Part shown: positions 1 to 13,007 of the stretch, piece by piece
How the letters are laid out: each line of letters starts with the position of its first letter
How positions within the stretch are numbered: position 1 is the stretch's first letter
Assembly (NCBI GenBank): GCA_963932465.1
Contig: OZ010799.1
Span: forward strand, 282,916,083-282,980,082
Direction: 5' to 3'
Source: Maratus speciosus
Lineage: Eukaryota > Arthropoda > Arachnida > Araneae > Salticidae
DNA: 64,000 bases
The notes under the pieces: model-generated
What the model saw: the letters and a program-made list of their open reading frames with translations, nothing else
Database searches by the model: none
Told to the model about the DNA's origin: nothing
Made by a program: the position numbers and the translations under genes

Positions 1-1121
1 TCGTAAATCTAATACATTGTGATTCGATTCTTAATGTAATAATATATCAGTTGAACTACACTGATTTAAAATATGTTTAATTATGTTTGTTTCTGATTCA
101 TTAATTTGTCTTTTAATTTTATAATCATTTATTAATTTCCAGTTAATCTCATAAAAATATTCATCTAATTTAATAAACTTTATTCCACTAATAAAAATTC
201 AATTCATTTAATAAACTTTATTCACTAATTGTAATTCATCTAATTTAATAAACTTTATTAAATTGGATGAATCACCATTAGTGAATAAACTTTATTCACT
301 AATTGTATTTTTTATTCCAATATTTTAATCTGAAGTATAAAAATATTTAAATAATTTTCGACTTTCTAAAAATAACTTTCTAAAAATAATTTTAGACAAA
401 TAATAAATTTAGACTTTCAAATATTTTTCAAGTCTATATTAAAATAAGAGTTATTTTTATCACCCCGCACCGGATGCGGTGAGGTTAATCAATTTTAACT
501 GAAATCTGAAATGAATGTCTTAACACTGTGAAGCTCATTTTTTTACCCGACTGAAAAGAAGGGTTATGTGTTTCACGCGTATCTGTGTATGTGGATGTCT
601 TTATACCCTCGAAACATCCCAACGACTGGATGGCTTTTAATGAATGAGGTCTCTATCAATTCGTCTTAAAGGCCCGGTGGTTATAGGCAAGGTTTTGTTT
701 TTATAAATTCAAAATGGCGGCCGTAAAATACAAAATGGTGGTAGAGACGAAATTTTTTTTACGCACCATACTGAGTGGCATATCATTGGATAGGTTTTTC
801 AAAATGAAGACAATGTTTCATTGACTATTTTACAGTCAGAAACTCCGTTAAAATATTATACAATCTGGAAGTATTGTATGTAGGATCTCTAGCTTTACTG
901 CAACTCTAACCATCATAGACATCTATAGACCTCATCCAAACAGTGTTTGTAGATAGGAACTAACAATTAAACACAACTTAAAAGTCATCAATACAAATAA
1001 ATAAAAGAAATAGGTAAGTAATATAAACAATAATGTAAAAAGAAAAAAAAATTAAATCAATTTCTACTCAGGTCAATAAGAGAAATTTTTTTTCTCCATT
1101 CTTCTTTCCTCTTGAGTTGCG
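1..1121. other. AT-rich non-coding DNA
   Basis: No recognisable coding sequence. The first 480 bases are very AT-rich and repeat the phrase TAATAAACTTTATT several times. Around 466-480 there is a short GC-rich patch, and at 710-750 two ATGGCGG/ATGGTGG motifs lie close together, similar to the cluster near 29.9 kb. Nothing else stands out. Confidence 0.6.
234..303. repeat. two adjacent short inverted repeats
   Basis: Positions 234-272 form an inverted repeat with 19-base arms and one mismatch (ATTCATCTAATTTAATAAA and its complement). Positions 277-303 form a perfect one with 13-base arms (ATTAGTGAATAAA, one-base loop). Both contain the AATAAACTTTATT core that recurs in tandem upstream. They could extrude as cruciforms or be the remains of a small fold-back element. 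Confidence 0.75.
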
Positions 1122-1195
1122 CTTAAAATGCCATGATCAAGAAGAGGGCTCGCTCGGTCTTAAAATACCTTGATCAAGAAGAGGGCTCTCTCGAT
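1122..1195 (+). repeat. 37-bp tandem duplication
   Basis: Two consecutive copies of a 37-base unit sharing TTGATCAAGAAGAGGGCT (first copy has ATGATCAAG) followed by CGCTCG or CTCTCG. Four or five positions differ between copies. No coding meaning is visible. Confidence 0.75.
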
Positions 1196-2340
1196 TATTG
1201 AAAATTAATTAATTAAATTTAATTAATGAATTAATATTTGAAAAGAAACTGGATTAACATCAAGTGTCATCTACTACATGTTTAAAAAAAATTATTTGAG
1301 CTTGATTGGATGAATAATAAGTATTTTATTAACGATTGAAATTTTTTGAACAAGATATAGGGTAAAATCACCTATTATGGCCCATATACCAGTAATTGCC
1401 CATTAATTATTCCTACAACCCTAGACGCGAAACGTACAACATTTGAATTTAGCGCCAATTAGAAATGATAAAATGGTCTTTGGATTGTCGCATTATGCCT
1501 TCGTTTTTGCAAATCAACGCACGTCACGTGAACAGGGACTACTCCTACCGAAGCTTCTTTATTTTTCTGATTCAGCTCTGGTTTTCTAGCACGACTTTTA
1601 GTGAGCAAAGTTGGGATTCGTGCTGTGTACGAAATTTTAAAGGAGCATAAACGAAAAAAAGTAAATTTAAAATTTTTTTTAAAAAAATTAAGGAATATGT
1701 CAACATATCGGCGTTATGAAAATACGCTTATTAAGCCAGCTATTGGGGTGGACCACTACTGATGCTGTTTTTTCATGATCGCAGCAGTGATGGCCCACAC
1801 CTACTTTTTATATTTTATAACTATGTGCTGTCATTAATTACAGTTTCTATGTACATCTATTTATTTCAAACATTTAAAGCAAAGTGTTTGATTATAAATT
1901 TTATTAGGATATTCCTCTTCATTATATCCACTTTATTCTATACTTTTAGTATTCACGACATTCTTTTGTAAATGGCATAATTGACTAATCTTTTAGTCTA
2001 GAATCTAAACCACCCTAACTACCTAACTTTGGTATCACAACTAGCGTCTAGCCAGCGATGAATATTTAAAATATAGCTTTAAGCTATATTAGCGCTATTC
2101 CACGGGTTTCGGGTTCCCTTTCCGGCTTGGACATTTTTCACATTGTTTGTTCTATGCTTCGTTAGCAATGTGATAATTCACGTATTATATATTCAATAAT
2201 TTTGAGCGTAATTTCACTGCTGATAATTAATTAAAATATTAATTAAAAACATACTAGCAGGAATGACCGATCTAAGCTGGGTCAAAATTAGCCTTGTTTT
2301 CAATTCGACATTTTATTGTCACTGTATCATTGCTCTTTAG
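1196..2340. other. non-coding stretch, no recognised feature
   Basis: Two short open frames (1465-1650 and 1762-1971, plus) have low-complexity hydrophobic translations with no known motif, and I treat them as chance. A 19-base palindrome (ATATAGCTTTAAGCTATAT) lies near 2073. Nothing else is recognised. Confidence 0.5.
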
Positions 2341-3165
2341 ATACAATTGGCATGGTCCTGAGACATAGTGACCCAAAATGACCCATTAACCAAATTTTTT
2401 CAAACATGCGATCTAACCAATACTCTTCTCGAACCCGAAATCGATAAAATACAAAATTTTGTCAAAATCGTTAAAGTCGTTTTATAGATAGAATTAACTT
2501 GACCCACGGTAACCCAAAAGTGGCCCACTAATCTAAATTTATCGAACATGTGACCTATCCCAATAGTCTTGTCGCGCTGGGAAACGATGTAATAAACAAC
2601 TTTGTCAAAATCGTTTGAGCCGTTTTCAGATACAATTAGCTTGACCCACAGTGACCACAAAATGACCCACTAATCGAATTTTTTCGAACATGTGACTTAT
2701 CCCAATGGTCTTCTCATGCTCAGAAACGATATAATACAAAATTTTGTCAAAATGTTTTGAGCCGTTTTTTAGATGTCATTAGCCTGAAACTCGGTGACCC
2801 AAAAATGACCCAGTAATCGAATTTCCTCGAACATGTGACTTAGCCCACAAGTCTTCTCATGCCCAGAAACGGTATAACACAAAATGTTGTCAAAATTGTT
2901 TGAGTCGTTTTTTTAGATACAATTTGCTTGACCCACAATGACCCAAAAATGACTCATAAATCGAATTTTCTCGAACATGTGACTTAGCCCAATAGTATTC
3001 TCATGACCAGAAACGGTATAATACAAAATTTTGTCAAAAACGTTTGATTCATTTTTGAGATACAATTAGCTTGACCCACAGTTACCCAAAATGACCCTCT
3101 AATCGAAACATGCGACCTAACCAATACTTTCCTCGAACTCGAAAACGATAGAATAAAAATTTAAC
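2341..3165 (+). repeat. 144-bp tandem repeat array, about 5.7 copies
   Basis: Units begin near 2341, 2488, 2630, 2773, 2917 and 3060, giving periods of 147, 142, 143, 144 and 143 bases. Each unit carries in order ATACAATTAGCTTGACCCAC, AATGACCC, AATCGAATTTTCTCGAACATG, and a CAAAATTTTGTCAAAATCGT block. The last unit is truncated. Copies differ by roughly 15-20 percent, so the array is old. A minus-strand open frame at 2400-2660 only reads through repeat units and is not a gene. Confidence 0.92.
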
Positions 3166-4231
3166 ACTAATAACACTTTAAATAATTATACACTATTTCA
3201 AATACACTGAAATTGGTATACATTACTGTAGTTTACAACAGCGAGAGATTGGCTGTAGTATATGGTGTGCATATTATTTATCGATCATTTACAGGGACAT
3301 GCAAAAGGTTTCGAAAACAGTACTGTGTCCGATCTATTAGCGATATATTTCTAGAAATGCGTTTTCAGTTATGGCATGCGTTTTTAAATTTAAACAAATT
3401 TTGCTTACTACGAGGTAAGATTAAAGACCGTATACAGGGGTGCACAAAAAATTTGTAATCATTTCTGAATATGAGCGTGAAATGCTTAAAGGTGGGGGTT
3501 TTTTTGAGTTGTGAATTTTCAAACTGAACATTTTTAAAAATGCTGTTTCAGTAGTTTTAAACTTATTTTTCCAGATTTATGTTTTATCTTAACACATGGC
3601 GTGTATAAAAATCAGAATGTAACATACAGGGCTGTACAGAAGAATTCAAGTATTTTTCTACAAACAAATTGAAGTAGTTTCCCGGCTTCAGGCGGTAATT
3701 CCAGAATCCTCTTTTTCAAATACTATATGGGTTTTCTGAAACGATTCATTAGGTATCTTATTGACCTCATGAAACAGCGAAATATTGTTAAAGTTTTGGA
3801 AAGTGTTTCATAATTTATCATTGACGCATGATTCACCTTTCTTGTTTTTTACTTATGTCTTTAATTTTTTTCTGTTTTCATTCAACAGTTACCTAGCAAC
3901 TAAATTTTGCATTATATAAGAAAGGGGAAATTAAATAATATGAGTATAATTTGGCATTCTTAAAAATTTAAATTTTCTGAATATTTGAGAAGGCATAAAT
4001 GCTTAGAAATATACAATCGGTCGGAAGGTTATTTCTTTTGCAAATCTTGCAGATACTAAATATGATTTTCTTTCGTGAATAATACAGCTATTTAAAAAGA
4101 GATGACAAATTTGGAGCCATGCATGTGCTAATAAATAAAAAAACATCAAACGCATAACCATTGTCATACATTAGCAATTATTACACCTAACGACAAATGT
4201 TACATTTGCGATATATTTTTTCCAATTTCTG

Positions 4232-4262
<31 letters not shown>

Positions 4263-4401
4263 ATTAAAAATAAAAAAAATTCAGAAAATATAATTCAGGA
4301 AATAATTACGAATTTCATTTTAATCATTCGATTTTCTCTAGGAAAAAATATTTATTTTTTCGGTTGAAATACATGATAAAAGTAACATTATAAATTAAAA
4401 T

Positions 4402-4432
<31 letters not shown>

Positions 4433-4491
4433 CATCGCGATAGGTGATCGATTAATTTACCCGCAGGAAATTATTTTCGTCCAAGTAACTC

Positions 4492-4535
<44 letters not shown>

Positions 4536-5205
4536 ATTTATCTTTCTTTTTTAGGTAATTAATTTCTACAAAAAAGCAATTAAATATTAATATTGTTTTT
4601 TTTGTCTGATAAAATGTGTTAAACTAATTGCTAAAAATTTGTGACTTCAGTGGGTTGTAAGGTTCTTATACTTGTGTATAATCTAGAAGCACTTTAGAAT
4701 GAAAAATAAATTGCCTTTTTTAATGACAGAAACTTCGTGATTAAATGACGCGAAGATTGAGATTCGGAATTTGAAGTGCCACGTGATTTTCAGGCATCAG
4801 TGAAATAATCATTTGTCACCAGTACTTTTGTGTATTAATATTAACCTTATTTAATAGTATAAATCTATGGTTCCATATGAAAAAATTCTTAAACATTGGT
4901 GGTGACTGAAAAATCGTAAAAGTTGGCAGCTGTAAGTGACATAGGTTAATGAGACTTCTTTTGTAGGGGCCATTTTTGCATTGCATCTCTATTCATAGTT
5001 GTATTTTTACATCTCGACATAAAAAATAAATTCCTATACTAATAGAGGAGAGTAGCCATTTTTGGATCTCAGCATTAAATGGACCGCTGAACTATGCTGT
5101 TAATTAAAGAAAGACGCTATCTGCAGCAGAAATCTTACTCAGCAGACTGGTGTCATTTATGATTAGAAGAAGCACCCGCCTGCCACATTGTGTTTTCACA
5201 CAATT
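3166..5205. other. non-coding stretch with long homopolymer runs
   Basis: No supported gene; an 81-codon open frame at 3213-3458 has no recognisable motif. The stretch contains three long homopolymers: 28 T at 4232-4259, 26 T at 4406-4431 and 40 A at 4495-4534. The opposing T and A runs could be tails of old retroposed fragments, but I see no target duplications to prove it. Phrases such as CAGGGGTGCAC (3436) and CAGGGCTGTAC (3628) look like worn Tc1/mariner-type termini. Confidence 0.5.
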
Positions 5206-5470
5206 TTAACCCTCTAAGTGTTTGGGCCGTATTATTCCGTTCACTAAGCTCCAGGCTTCATAGCAATACAAGCAATATTTAAGATAATATAATTATTTAT
5301 ATTTAATGAATTTTAAATACCTTGAAGAATACTCTCGAGGATTACATTCATATTTGTAATTGAGTTTTTTCTATAATGTTGAAAGAATCTTATTTTCTTA
5401 GCATTTAAAATAAAAATGTAAAGAAAAAAACATTACAATTTTACCCTTTTGCAAGACGCTCGGAGGGTAA
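5206..5470 (+). mobile_element. TTAA-type (piggyBac-like) MITE, copy 1
   Basis: A 265-base copy of a small non-autonomous element seen twice more at 9990-10263 and 55627-55898. It opens with TTAA followed by CCCTC and closes with CTCGGAGGG. The right TTAA has mutated to TAAA. TTAA target sites and CCC...GGG ends are the signature of piggyBac-superfamily elements, so I infer cross-mobilisation by a piggyBac transposase. No coding capacity. The core shares CACTAAGCTCCAGG and AATACAAGCAATATT with the other copies. Confidence 0.8.
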
Positions 5471-7751
5471 AAAACCAAAAATTAGCTGTTTTGATCTAAT
5501 TTTTTCCTGCTAACCGAAAGTGAATACTTTAAAACTAAATTGTTATATTTTCATACACACATCTAAATTCATGTGTTTATTGCACATATTTTTCAGGCGG
5601 ATTCGTTTTTGTTCTTAGCCTTGAGACAATCTGTTTTAAAAAATGGCGCAGTTGCCTTAATTGGAACAATGTCAGTTGCTTAAATTAGACCAGATATACG
5701 ACCATTAATTTGAAAAGTAAGTAATGAATTTTCGGAATATAACCTGACAAAACCAGTTACGTCAGAGGGATCCAAAAAAAAAAAAACAGCAGTGTTATCA
5801 TCTTCGCAATATACAGGAAACCTTGAAACGAAAAAAACCCAAATAACGACACAAAAGAAGCTCTCAAAGTACAAAAGCAATTGGAACATCAAGTTATAAA
5901 AAATAGGCATAATTCAATTGGAAATAAAATGATGGAATGGGAGAAATACAGACATAGGATAAAGAAAAACTCTGTTGAAAAAAATATGCCTAACGATTGA
6001 GAATCTAAAAAGAAAAATGAAGACATTGAAGATTGGTTTCGCCTAATTTGTAAGAAAAATAAAATATCAGAAATGATTCAGTAGTCAGATTGTCAAATAT
6101 GTCTCGATGCGTATGCGCTCGCATAAAAAATGAAGAAAAGAAATTCATGTGTATACCTTCTTACATGATATTCAAGTAACTGGCAATTAGTTCCATAATT
6201 TCTATTTTTAATTACTTATAACATTGATTTATATTTTGAATACATTTTGATTTAAAACGATTACTCTTACTTTCAGAATTTTGGTTTCATTATGTTTTAT
6301 TGCTGTTGCTTTACTTGACTGTTTCATTAATTGCAAACTTTGGTTTTAATAAAATTACTTACATTCCATGCTCATTAAAACATCCTGATATTGTTTGTCG
6401 AATTTCGGAGACTGTAGGTCCAACTTAGGCGACCAGTCACTGAATTTGGATCAGTTTAAGATTTCTTTTCAAATTAAAATAAAACTTTAGATTTTCAAAC
6501 AGAAATGGTTCTAAAGACTTAGTTAGTAGATGAATAGATGGAACACGTAGGGTTATATTTTGCACATATTTAAAAAAGGAAGTGCCTTACACTTGAATAT
6601 AAATGAAGTGGTTTAAATTCAACTACTATCCCGTACAGATTTCATTCTGTTCACTAGATTTCATCAGCAACCCATAAATGACTTATTCTTTTGCAATACA
6701 CGCAAAAAGCTATAAATTTAAATTTCATTATTACGTTGTTCCAAAGATACGTTTTAGATTGGTGTGCTCGGAGCAGGAAACCATTTTCATTCAAACAAAT
6801 CAGAACTTTAAATTAAGCTATTAAGCTATCTGCTTACGTTTGGGGCGCTTTATTTTTAGTAAATGTACGATATTTAAAAATATATGCATTTTCAATCGTA
6901 ATACAGAAGGATGAAAAAACGTAAAATCATAGCAATATCTTCATAACATAGTTATGAATTGTGTATGGGGTTGCTATTTCTTAACAAAATTTCATGCCAT
7001 CTCCAGACACCGTATGCACAATTCAACTAAATATACTTCAATTTCCTTTGTACTACATAGTAATATTACATTTACCTGTTCACTAAACTAACGGTTTTCC
7101 AATACGTTCAAAATTAACTAAAATATTTCAAAACAGGTCTGAAAATGCATATGTTTTATTAAAAATTACATTTTTTTCTATATTGGAGTACCTACAAAAT
7201 AACTACATTATAATATAGATCCCAGATTCTAGTTCAGAACATAGGAAATAATATGAAAAGCATTTTGACACATTTTATGAAATAAAGTTTACTGTACATA
7301 GAAATAACTGAAAAATCGATTTTCCAGAAATTGCATTTAAATATTTTTAATCTTTTAATTTTCTTAGCTATAAAATTAATCAAGAAGAGTCAGTTAAGGT
7401 GTTTAGGTGTTTTTGTGTAAAAAAGTAAGAACATAATGCATAGACACATTCTTTACATTTCCCTGGCCTTCTTGCTCACTTCCAGTGTTTGATTCATTAC
7501 TTCCTATTTATTAATTTTTCAGGCTTTTGGTAATCGTAGAAATAAAATTAAAACAGATTTTGAATCGTAATAGACTGCTACTTCAAATAACACAAATAAA
7601 AAAAAATCGAAAATTTTCATAAAAACGGGGATTTTAATGAATGCCCTTTCGTCTTTGTGTTATTATTATTGTTTTATTATTGTGCTTTATACTACTTTGT
7701 GTTATTATTGTTTATTTTGGGTTATTATTATTTAATTTTTTTTCTTTGAGC

Positions 7752-7786
<35 letters not shown>

Positions 7787-8707
7787 ATCGGTCTATTGCA
7801 ATTATTTTAGTCCTTTCTATATTATAAAGGACAAACGCGTCCCTCCGTAACAATGACGTCATTTTGATTTTGGCAACAAGAAACGATTAAATTTCAATTT
7901 TACTGCAAGTTTTTAAACTTCTAAACATCGCACATTTTTAATCCTTGCACAATCCAATCGAGAAAAAAATGTACTTACAAATGCATTTTGTTTCAAACTG
8001 CGTAACTGAAGAAAAAATGGGCACTCAAAATCGACTGAAAAGTACTCAATTTTAAATAAGTCACCTACTCAAAACAGCTCCGATCTAAATGTACTCAAAA
8101 TTGAGAAACACATTAATCATTTTTGATTCCGTTGTTGTGTTCAAAAATAAATCGTTATGTACCGCCTCCTGGACCTACAAATTGAAGTAAAAATGTGCTA
8201 CTATTTACTTTCTGTTCCAAATTATTAACTAGGAACGTTTAATTGATTATTTATTAAGAAAAATACCAAAATTATTAGAAAGATACTCAAATCAAATATT
8301 TTTATAACAAGCAATTTTATATAAGATTTTATTTAAGAATATTAGCGAGTAATTTTAAATTATGTTTAAATACTGTGCATTATTTGATATTTACACTAAT
8401 TAATATATTTTACGCCGCCATAAATGAAATAAACCATAACAGGATAAACAATTATTGTTTTGTTGGGCTTGATAACGTGTGATGTTTTAAAAATGAGAGA
8501 GCATATGTTCATTTTTGATCCAAGCGTACTCAATTCGACATGAGTACATAGATTTACACATTTCTGAGTACTTCATTTTGTGAATGTAGTTTATTTGAAA
8601 ACTGTATCGCAATTTACTCATTTTTTATGTTTTTAAAAATAATCTTCATAATTTTTTTATCTATCTCTGTCGCGTGAAGACCATTATGAAAGATAAATCC
8701 GATCGCA
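5471..8707. other. AT-rich non-coding stretch
   Basis: No gene recognised. A minus-strand open frame at 5680-5910 (76 codons) has no known motif. There is a 27-T run at 7756-7782. Around 8030-8110 and 8525-8575 the phrase GTACTCAA recurs on both strands, suggesting a degraded inverted repeat. Otherwise nothing is recognisable. Confidence 0.45.
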
Positions 8708-9060
8708 CTTAAGTTAATATAAATACGAGGAGCGTTTAAATAAAAGTGAATCGAGGTGTGTATCCATGAGATGCGCAGGGGCAGAAATTAGACAGATACG
8801 TGGATAGAAACAACAATATTTAATGTGTGAAATGCATAGAAAGTTTGTTAAAAATATCACCCATTGCGTTTAGGCAGGTTTCCCATTGCTTAGGATATTT
8901 AAGAATTCCGTCTGCGAAGAACGATGTCTCTTGATCATAGAGCCAGTTCAGAACTGCAGCCTTAACGTCCTTGTCGGAATGAAATCGTTGACCCTTTTGG
9001 ATTTTCTTCAGCGGTCCAAAGATGTGCTAGAGTGTCAATTTCCGTAAACAGCTTCTCAGT
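8708..9060 (-). mobile_element. mariner-like transposon, 3' fragment
   Basis: The left edge, TACGAGGAGCGTTTAAATAAA at 8707, resembles the terminal inverted repeat of mariner elements. The minus strand then reads the C-terminal end of a mariner transposase (separate entry). The rest of the transposon is missing; the fragment runs into the long inverted-repeat element that begins at about 9105. Confidence 0.7.
8820..9028 (-). pseudogene. mariner transposase, C-terminal remnant
   Basis: Reading leftwards from about 9028 the frame gives FGPLKKIQKGQRFHSDKDVK, then AVLNWLYDQ, FFADGILKYPKQW and CLNAMGDIF before a stop at 8820-8822. This is the standard C-terminal block of mariner transposases that follows the last catalytic acidic residue. 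About 65 codons are open, with one stop just upstream. The N-terminal DNA-binding part and the catalytic triad are absent, so it is a dead fragment. Confidence 0.8.
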
Positions 9061-9104
9061 CACGTCTTTCTGCGCCTTACCGGGCCGCGGCAAATCCGCG
9101 GCAA

Positions 9105-10990
9105 ATAGGGTAAAGAATTATTTTTAAAGCGATTTGGGTCAATAAAAACATTTATTAAAAAATTACGAAATTTAAATTTTTATACGGTCCCCCGGTCCTA
9201 TAAGTGATATTTAGTAAATATTTACTGTGACACTAACAAGTAAGACAAAAAAAGTCCCATTCATCTAACATTAAAATTTACCGAGTTATAAAACTTTGAA
9301 ATGCATGACTTATACCACTTTTTTGCATATGAAAACAGATGATTTCGACATGCTTTCAGGGGTCGTGTACAAAGTACTTAAACTTATTTCAAGGTATCTG
9401 CTCTTTCAAAGAAATCGTGCAAATATTACGATTAACTTTTATTAGTTAAGTTTCAGATTAGTTAAAATAGTTGTATTTTAACATGTGGTTTATTTTGTAA
9501 GGATTTAAGGCTATGATTTATTTTAACTAAAATTATGTTATTTTCATAAGGTTTGATTTAACTTGCAATGATCGTCTTTCCAGTTTAAAATTTTTCCTCG
9601 AACTTTAACTTACTTTCAAATGTCCATCGAAGTTAAATTTTACATAGTGATTTAAATCCTGTGACAGTGCAATATTATTATGATTTTCGACTCTTACCAT
9701 CTTATATATACATATATTAGAGGATAACACAAAAAAAATTCGGATAGTATACCGTGAATAAGTTTAAGAAAGAGTTTTAGATTAGATAACATAAACCTGC
9801 GATGGTTGTGTTTTTTGAACTTTTATAATTACATTTTATGTATTTTTTAACGCTGAATCGAAAAATTACCTTCACTTTTAACCATCATGTCAAGATTTTT
9901 CGCAAATTATAAATTTCAAGGTTAAAAAATAGCGAAAAATCTGATATTATAAAATAGATGTAAGACTTTTTTATTCAGTTTAATTTTATTTAAGCCTCCG
10001 ACTGTCTTGAAAAAGGGCAAAATTGTAATGTTGTTTTCTCTGCATTTTGTTTTAAATGCTAAAAAAAAAATGATTCTTTGAACATTTTATAAAAAAATTT
10101 AATGACGAATATGAATGTAATCCTTGGAAGTAGTAATCATTGTTCAATGTATTAAAAATACATTAAATCAATAGAATTAAATTACTTTAAATATTGCTTG
10201 TATTGCAGTGAAACCTGGAGCTTAGTGAACGTATTAACACGGGCTTGTCAGTGAGGGGGTAATTCAATAATTTATTAGATTTTTTGGCTTATACTGGGTT
10301 TCTTTCAGCTAAACAGCTCGGGGGTCCGATGAAATTGGGAGGGGAGGGGGGATCAATTTTAACTTTTAGCTTTTTAACTTTGAAATTTGCGATTTGAGAA
10401 ATTTCCTGGTGATGGTTTAAAATGGTCATTTTCGGATTCAGTGCTAAAAGATACATAAGAATGAATTTTCAAAAGCTAAAAAACATGCCACAACCCAAAA
10501 TTTGAAAGACAGTGTAATCTAACAGCATTTTAAAATATGTATCATTTTGTAAAGAATTGAGGTTGTTGTTTTTCATCCTTTTATTTAACAAAAAATCTGT
10601 TAATTTTATCCTTTTATAATGTTCAGTACAAATTGTACATTTTGCAGTAATATGTCAGAATGATTAAAGATTTCAAATTTATATTGCAATGCTAATTTTA
10701 CTCTCAATCATTTCTTTAATATATCTGACAATATTATATTTCTACTAAATTTGTGAATGACCCCTTATATGCAGCAAAAAATATACTCCAACTTTAAACA
10801 GTTATTACTCGGTCAATTTTAATTGTAGAATAACGGTTTTTTTTTTTTTTTTTTTTTTGCCTTACTTGCAGGGTAACAGGGAAATTTTACTAAATATAAC
10901 TTATAGGACAGGGGGACTGTATAAAAATTTAGATTCTGTAATTCTTCACTAAATTGTTTTTTCGCTTCAATCTTTTTTTATCTTAACCCT
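9105..10990. mobile_element. 1.9-kb element with ~250-bp inverted-repeat ends
   Basis: The left arm (about 9105-9360) reappears in reverse complement at about 10745-10990. Matching landmarks include TATACGGTCCCCCGGTCCTA (left) against AGGACAGGGGGACTGTATA (right), plus CTTACTTG, the CTCGGT block and the AAGCG/CGCTT block near each outer end. The interior has no recognised coding sequence and hosts a TTAA MITE. It is either a non-autonomous DNA transposon with long terminal inverted repeats or two inverted copies of another repeat. No clean target duplication is visible. Confidence 0.6.
9990..10263 (-). mobile_element. TTAA-type (piggyBac-like) MITE, copy 2
   Basis: The reverse complement of the 55627-55898 element, bounded by TTAAGCCTCC on the left and GAGGGGGTAA on the right. 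It shares GCTTAGTGAACGTATTAACA and GGGCTTGTCAGTGAGGGGG. One T of the right-hand TTAA has been lost. It lies inside the 9105-10990 element and so is the younger insertion. Confidence 0.85.
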
Positions 10991-11572
10991 GCACCTTATT
11001 TTGACCATCTTTGTAATTGGAAGTATGCATCTAGGACCAACGGTTGCGAAAATAATGGTCGGTCAGGTTATATGTGGACACACTGTATATAAATACATAG
11101 CAAGAGAGAGAGAGAGATTAATAGATGGATAGATGGATAAAGTTTTAGCCTGGGGTCATGGATGTTGCAGATCTACAAAATTGTTCAGAAATTCCAACAT
11201 AAAGGAGTACGTAATATGTAGTATTTCATACGAAATCTACCTAAAAACTATTGTAAGTAACGAAATCTTTGCTGATATCTTCGGCTATTAACTGATACGA
11301 AAGCATCGCTGTTAATAAATTTCCAAATTTATTTTTTATTTGAATGCGAAATTTATAGTTTTCAAATAAAAAAGCTTATTGTTGTTGTTAGTAAATAATC
11401 TAAAAAAAAAATAGCAAAATGTTTTTTGGCTTATATTCTGTTACCCAGTGGGTCGAATTTGAATCTCCTAGAATATATAATACAATACCTGCCATCAAGA
11501 GAATGTCCGAAATACTAAACACATCGAAATAAACTCGGACAGCGTATTGATCATGCAAATGTCTTGAATGAG
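10991..11572. other. non-coding stretch
   Basis: Contains a short GA microsatellite (11102-11116) and a GATG/GATA run next to it. No gene or known repeat boundary is recognised. Confidence 0.5.
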
Positions 11573-12010
11573 GAAGGGGGCTGGTCACTCAGCTTCGGAA
11601 TTATCCTGCGTAATGTTAAGTCTATGGACTTTTGATGCATTCGTATATTTAAAATATCTTCTCGGGAAAGTCATATTTTTAAAATATTTTTTCTGTGTAC
11701 TCTCCTTAAAGATTGTCTCCTTTTTATTAGTTTTCAAAATATTTCTAAAATCTATGCTGAAATTAATATTTTATGTGTTAAAATCGGGCGAAATCTGAGT
11801 AAGATTTAACACTTCATATAAAATTAACTCTATACTTTAGAAATATTTTGAGAACTAAGAAAAAAATAGGGATGTTTTAGTATGTGTACACAAAAAATAG
11901 AAGTTAAAAATATTAATTTCCCGAGGAGATATTTTAAATATACGAATGATTCAAATGCCCATAGACTTTGCATTAGTGAGGGGAAATCGAAAGGTGGGTG
12001 ACCAACCCCC
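11573..12010. repeat. fold-back (snap-back) element, ~205-bp arms
   Basis: Positions 11573-11780 pair with 11805-12010 in reverse complement, separated by a short loop. Shared blocks are GTCTATGG, TTCGTATATTTAAAATAT, CTCGGGAAA and CAAAATATTTCTAAA. Because the arms mirror each other, both strands show similar-looking short open frames containing FVYLKYLLGK; this reflects the palindrome, not a conserved protein. Likely a fold-back MITE; its exact ends are uncertain. Confidence 0.8.
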
Positions 12011-13007
12011 TTAATAAAATATATTCTCCAGGATATGTAGTCTCTTTGAAAATCCAAATGGCGTTACGTTAAATGGCCTATATTTTCAATGCATATTTAA
12101 TATAATTTTAATCTTATAAATTTCGATAAACCTTTTATAATTGTTTACATTGGTGAAACATACTAAAGGGGAAGATTTCTAAACGAATTGGGTTAGTATT
12201 CATTAAATGATTTGGATTCGATCATCGTTTATGCATCTTATATATAATATAGCTTGTGGGAGTTTCTTAAATTAAGATTACAAAAATTGTTTAAATTTTT
12301 TTTAATCTATGCATAGAATGATTCTATACGAATATAATGATAGTATTGAATCCAATCAATTACATTTTGTTACTTAAATTCAAAATTTCCTACAAATTAC
12401 CATTCTCGCTAATAGTGAAGAAAGAATTTTTCTAACTTATCCCTTTTAATATTATTACGAAATATGGTACATTTGTGACAACGTAAAGAAACACTCGCAC
12501 CATAAAATCTTTCATCTCGACAATAGTGAAAAAATATACCTATTCTCTTATCATAAAAAAACATTAAAAATGAAAATATGTAATTTATACGTAGAATGTT
12601 TGAAATCGCTGAATGAAAGTAATTTCTAAATTATCTCTAGAAGTGCCGTTCCGAAATAAAATATATTATCATCATTAAATCGATTACTACCGGTATAGAA
12701 TTTATTTCCTTGAAATATGATATAACACTTTCGTTTTACCAGAGTAAAATTTCCTACATTTCTTTCAACCTCTTTTACAGTCTATCAGAAAATATTATAT
12801 CGAGTAGTAACATTTTTCTGTCACTGTTTTTTTCACTCGATAGCAAGATATGAGTTACACATTTTTCTTCGAATTATCTCATTCAATAGAAACTAGCTAT
12901 ATTTCTCTATTTTTATTTTCTTTATATTTGAAAATGGCATACCTGTCTGTTTCGAGACTAGTAACTTTATATAATTGACATACAAAATGAAATAATTTGA
13001 AGATTAT

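Noticed and set aside
1465..1971. Two short plus-strand open frames as small genes
   Set aside because: Hydrophobic, low-complexity translations without known motifs, expected by chance in AT-rich DNA.
2341..3165. CRISPR-like array
   Set aside because: Units of 144 bp repeat throughout with no distinct repeat/spacer structure, and the DNA is eukaryotic.
4232..4534. Poly(T)/poly(A) runs as ends of retrogenes
   Set aside because: No target duplications or coding sequence flank them; simple tract expansion, or assembly slippage in tract length, is as likely.
11568..12057. Pair of similar 75-residue open frames on opposite strands sharing FVYLKYLLGK
   Set aside because: They are the two arms of a DNA palindrome; the protein similarity follows from the inverted repeat.
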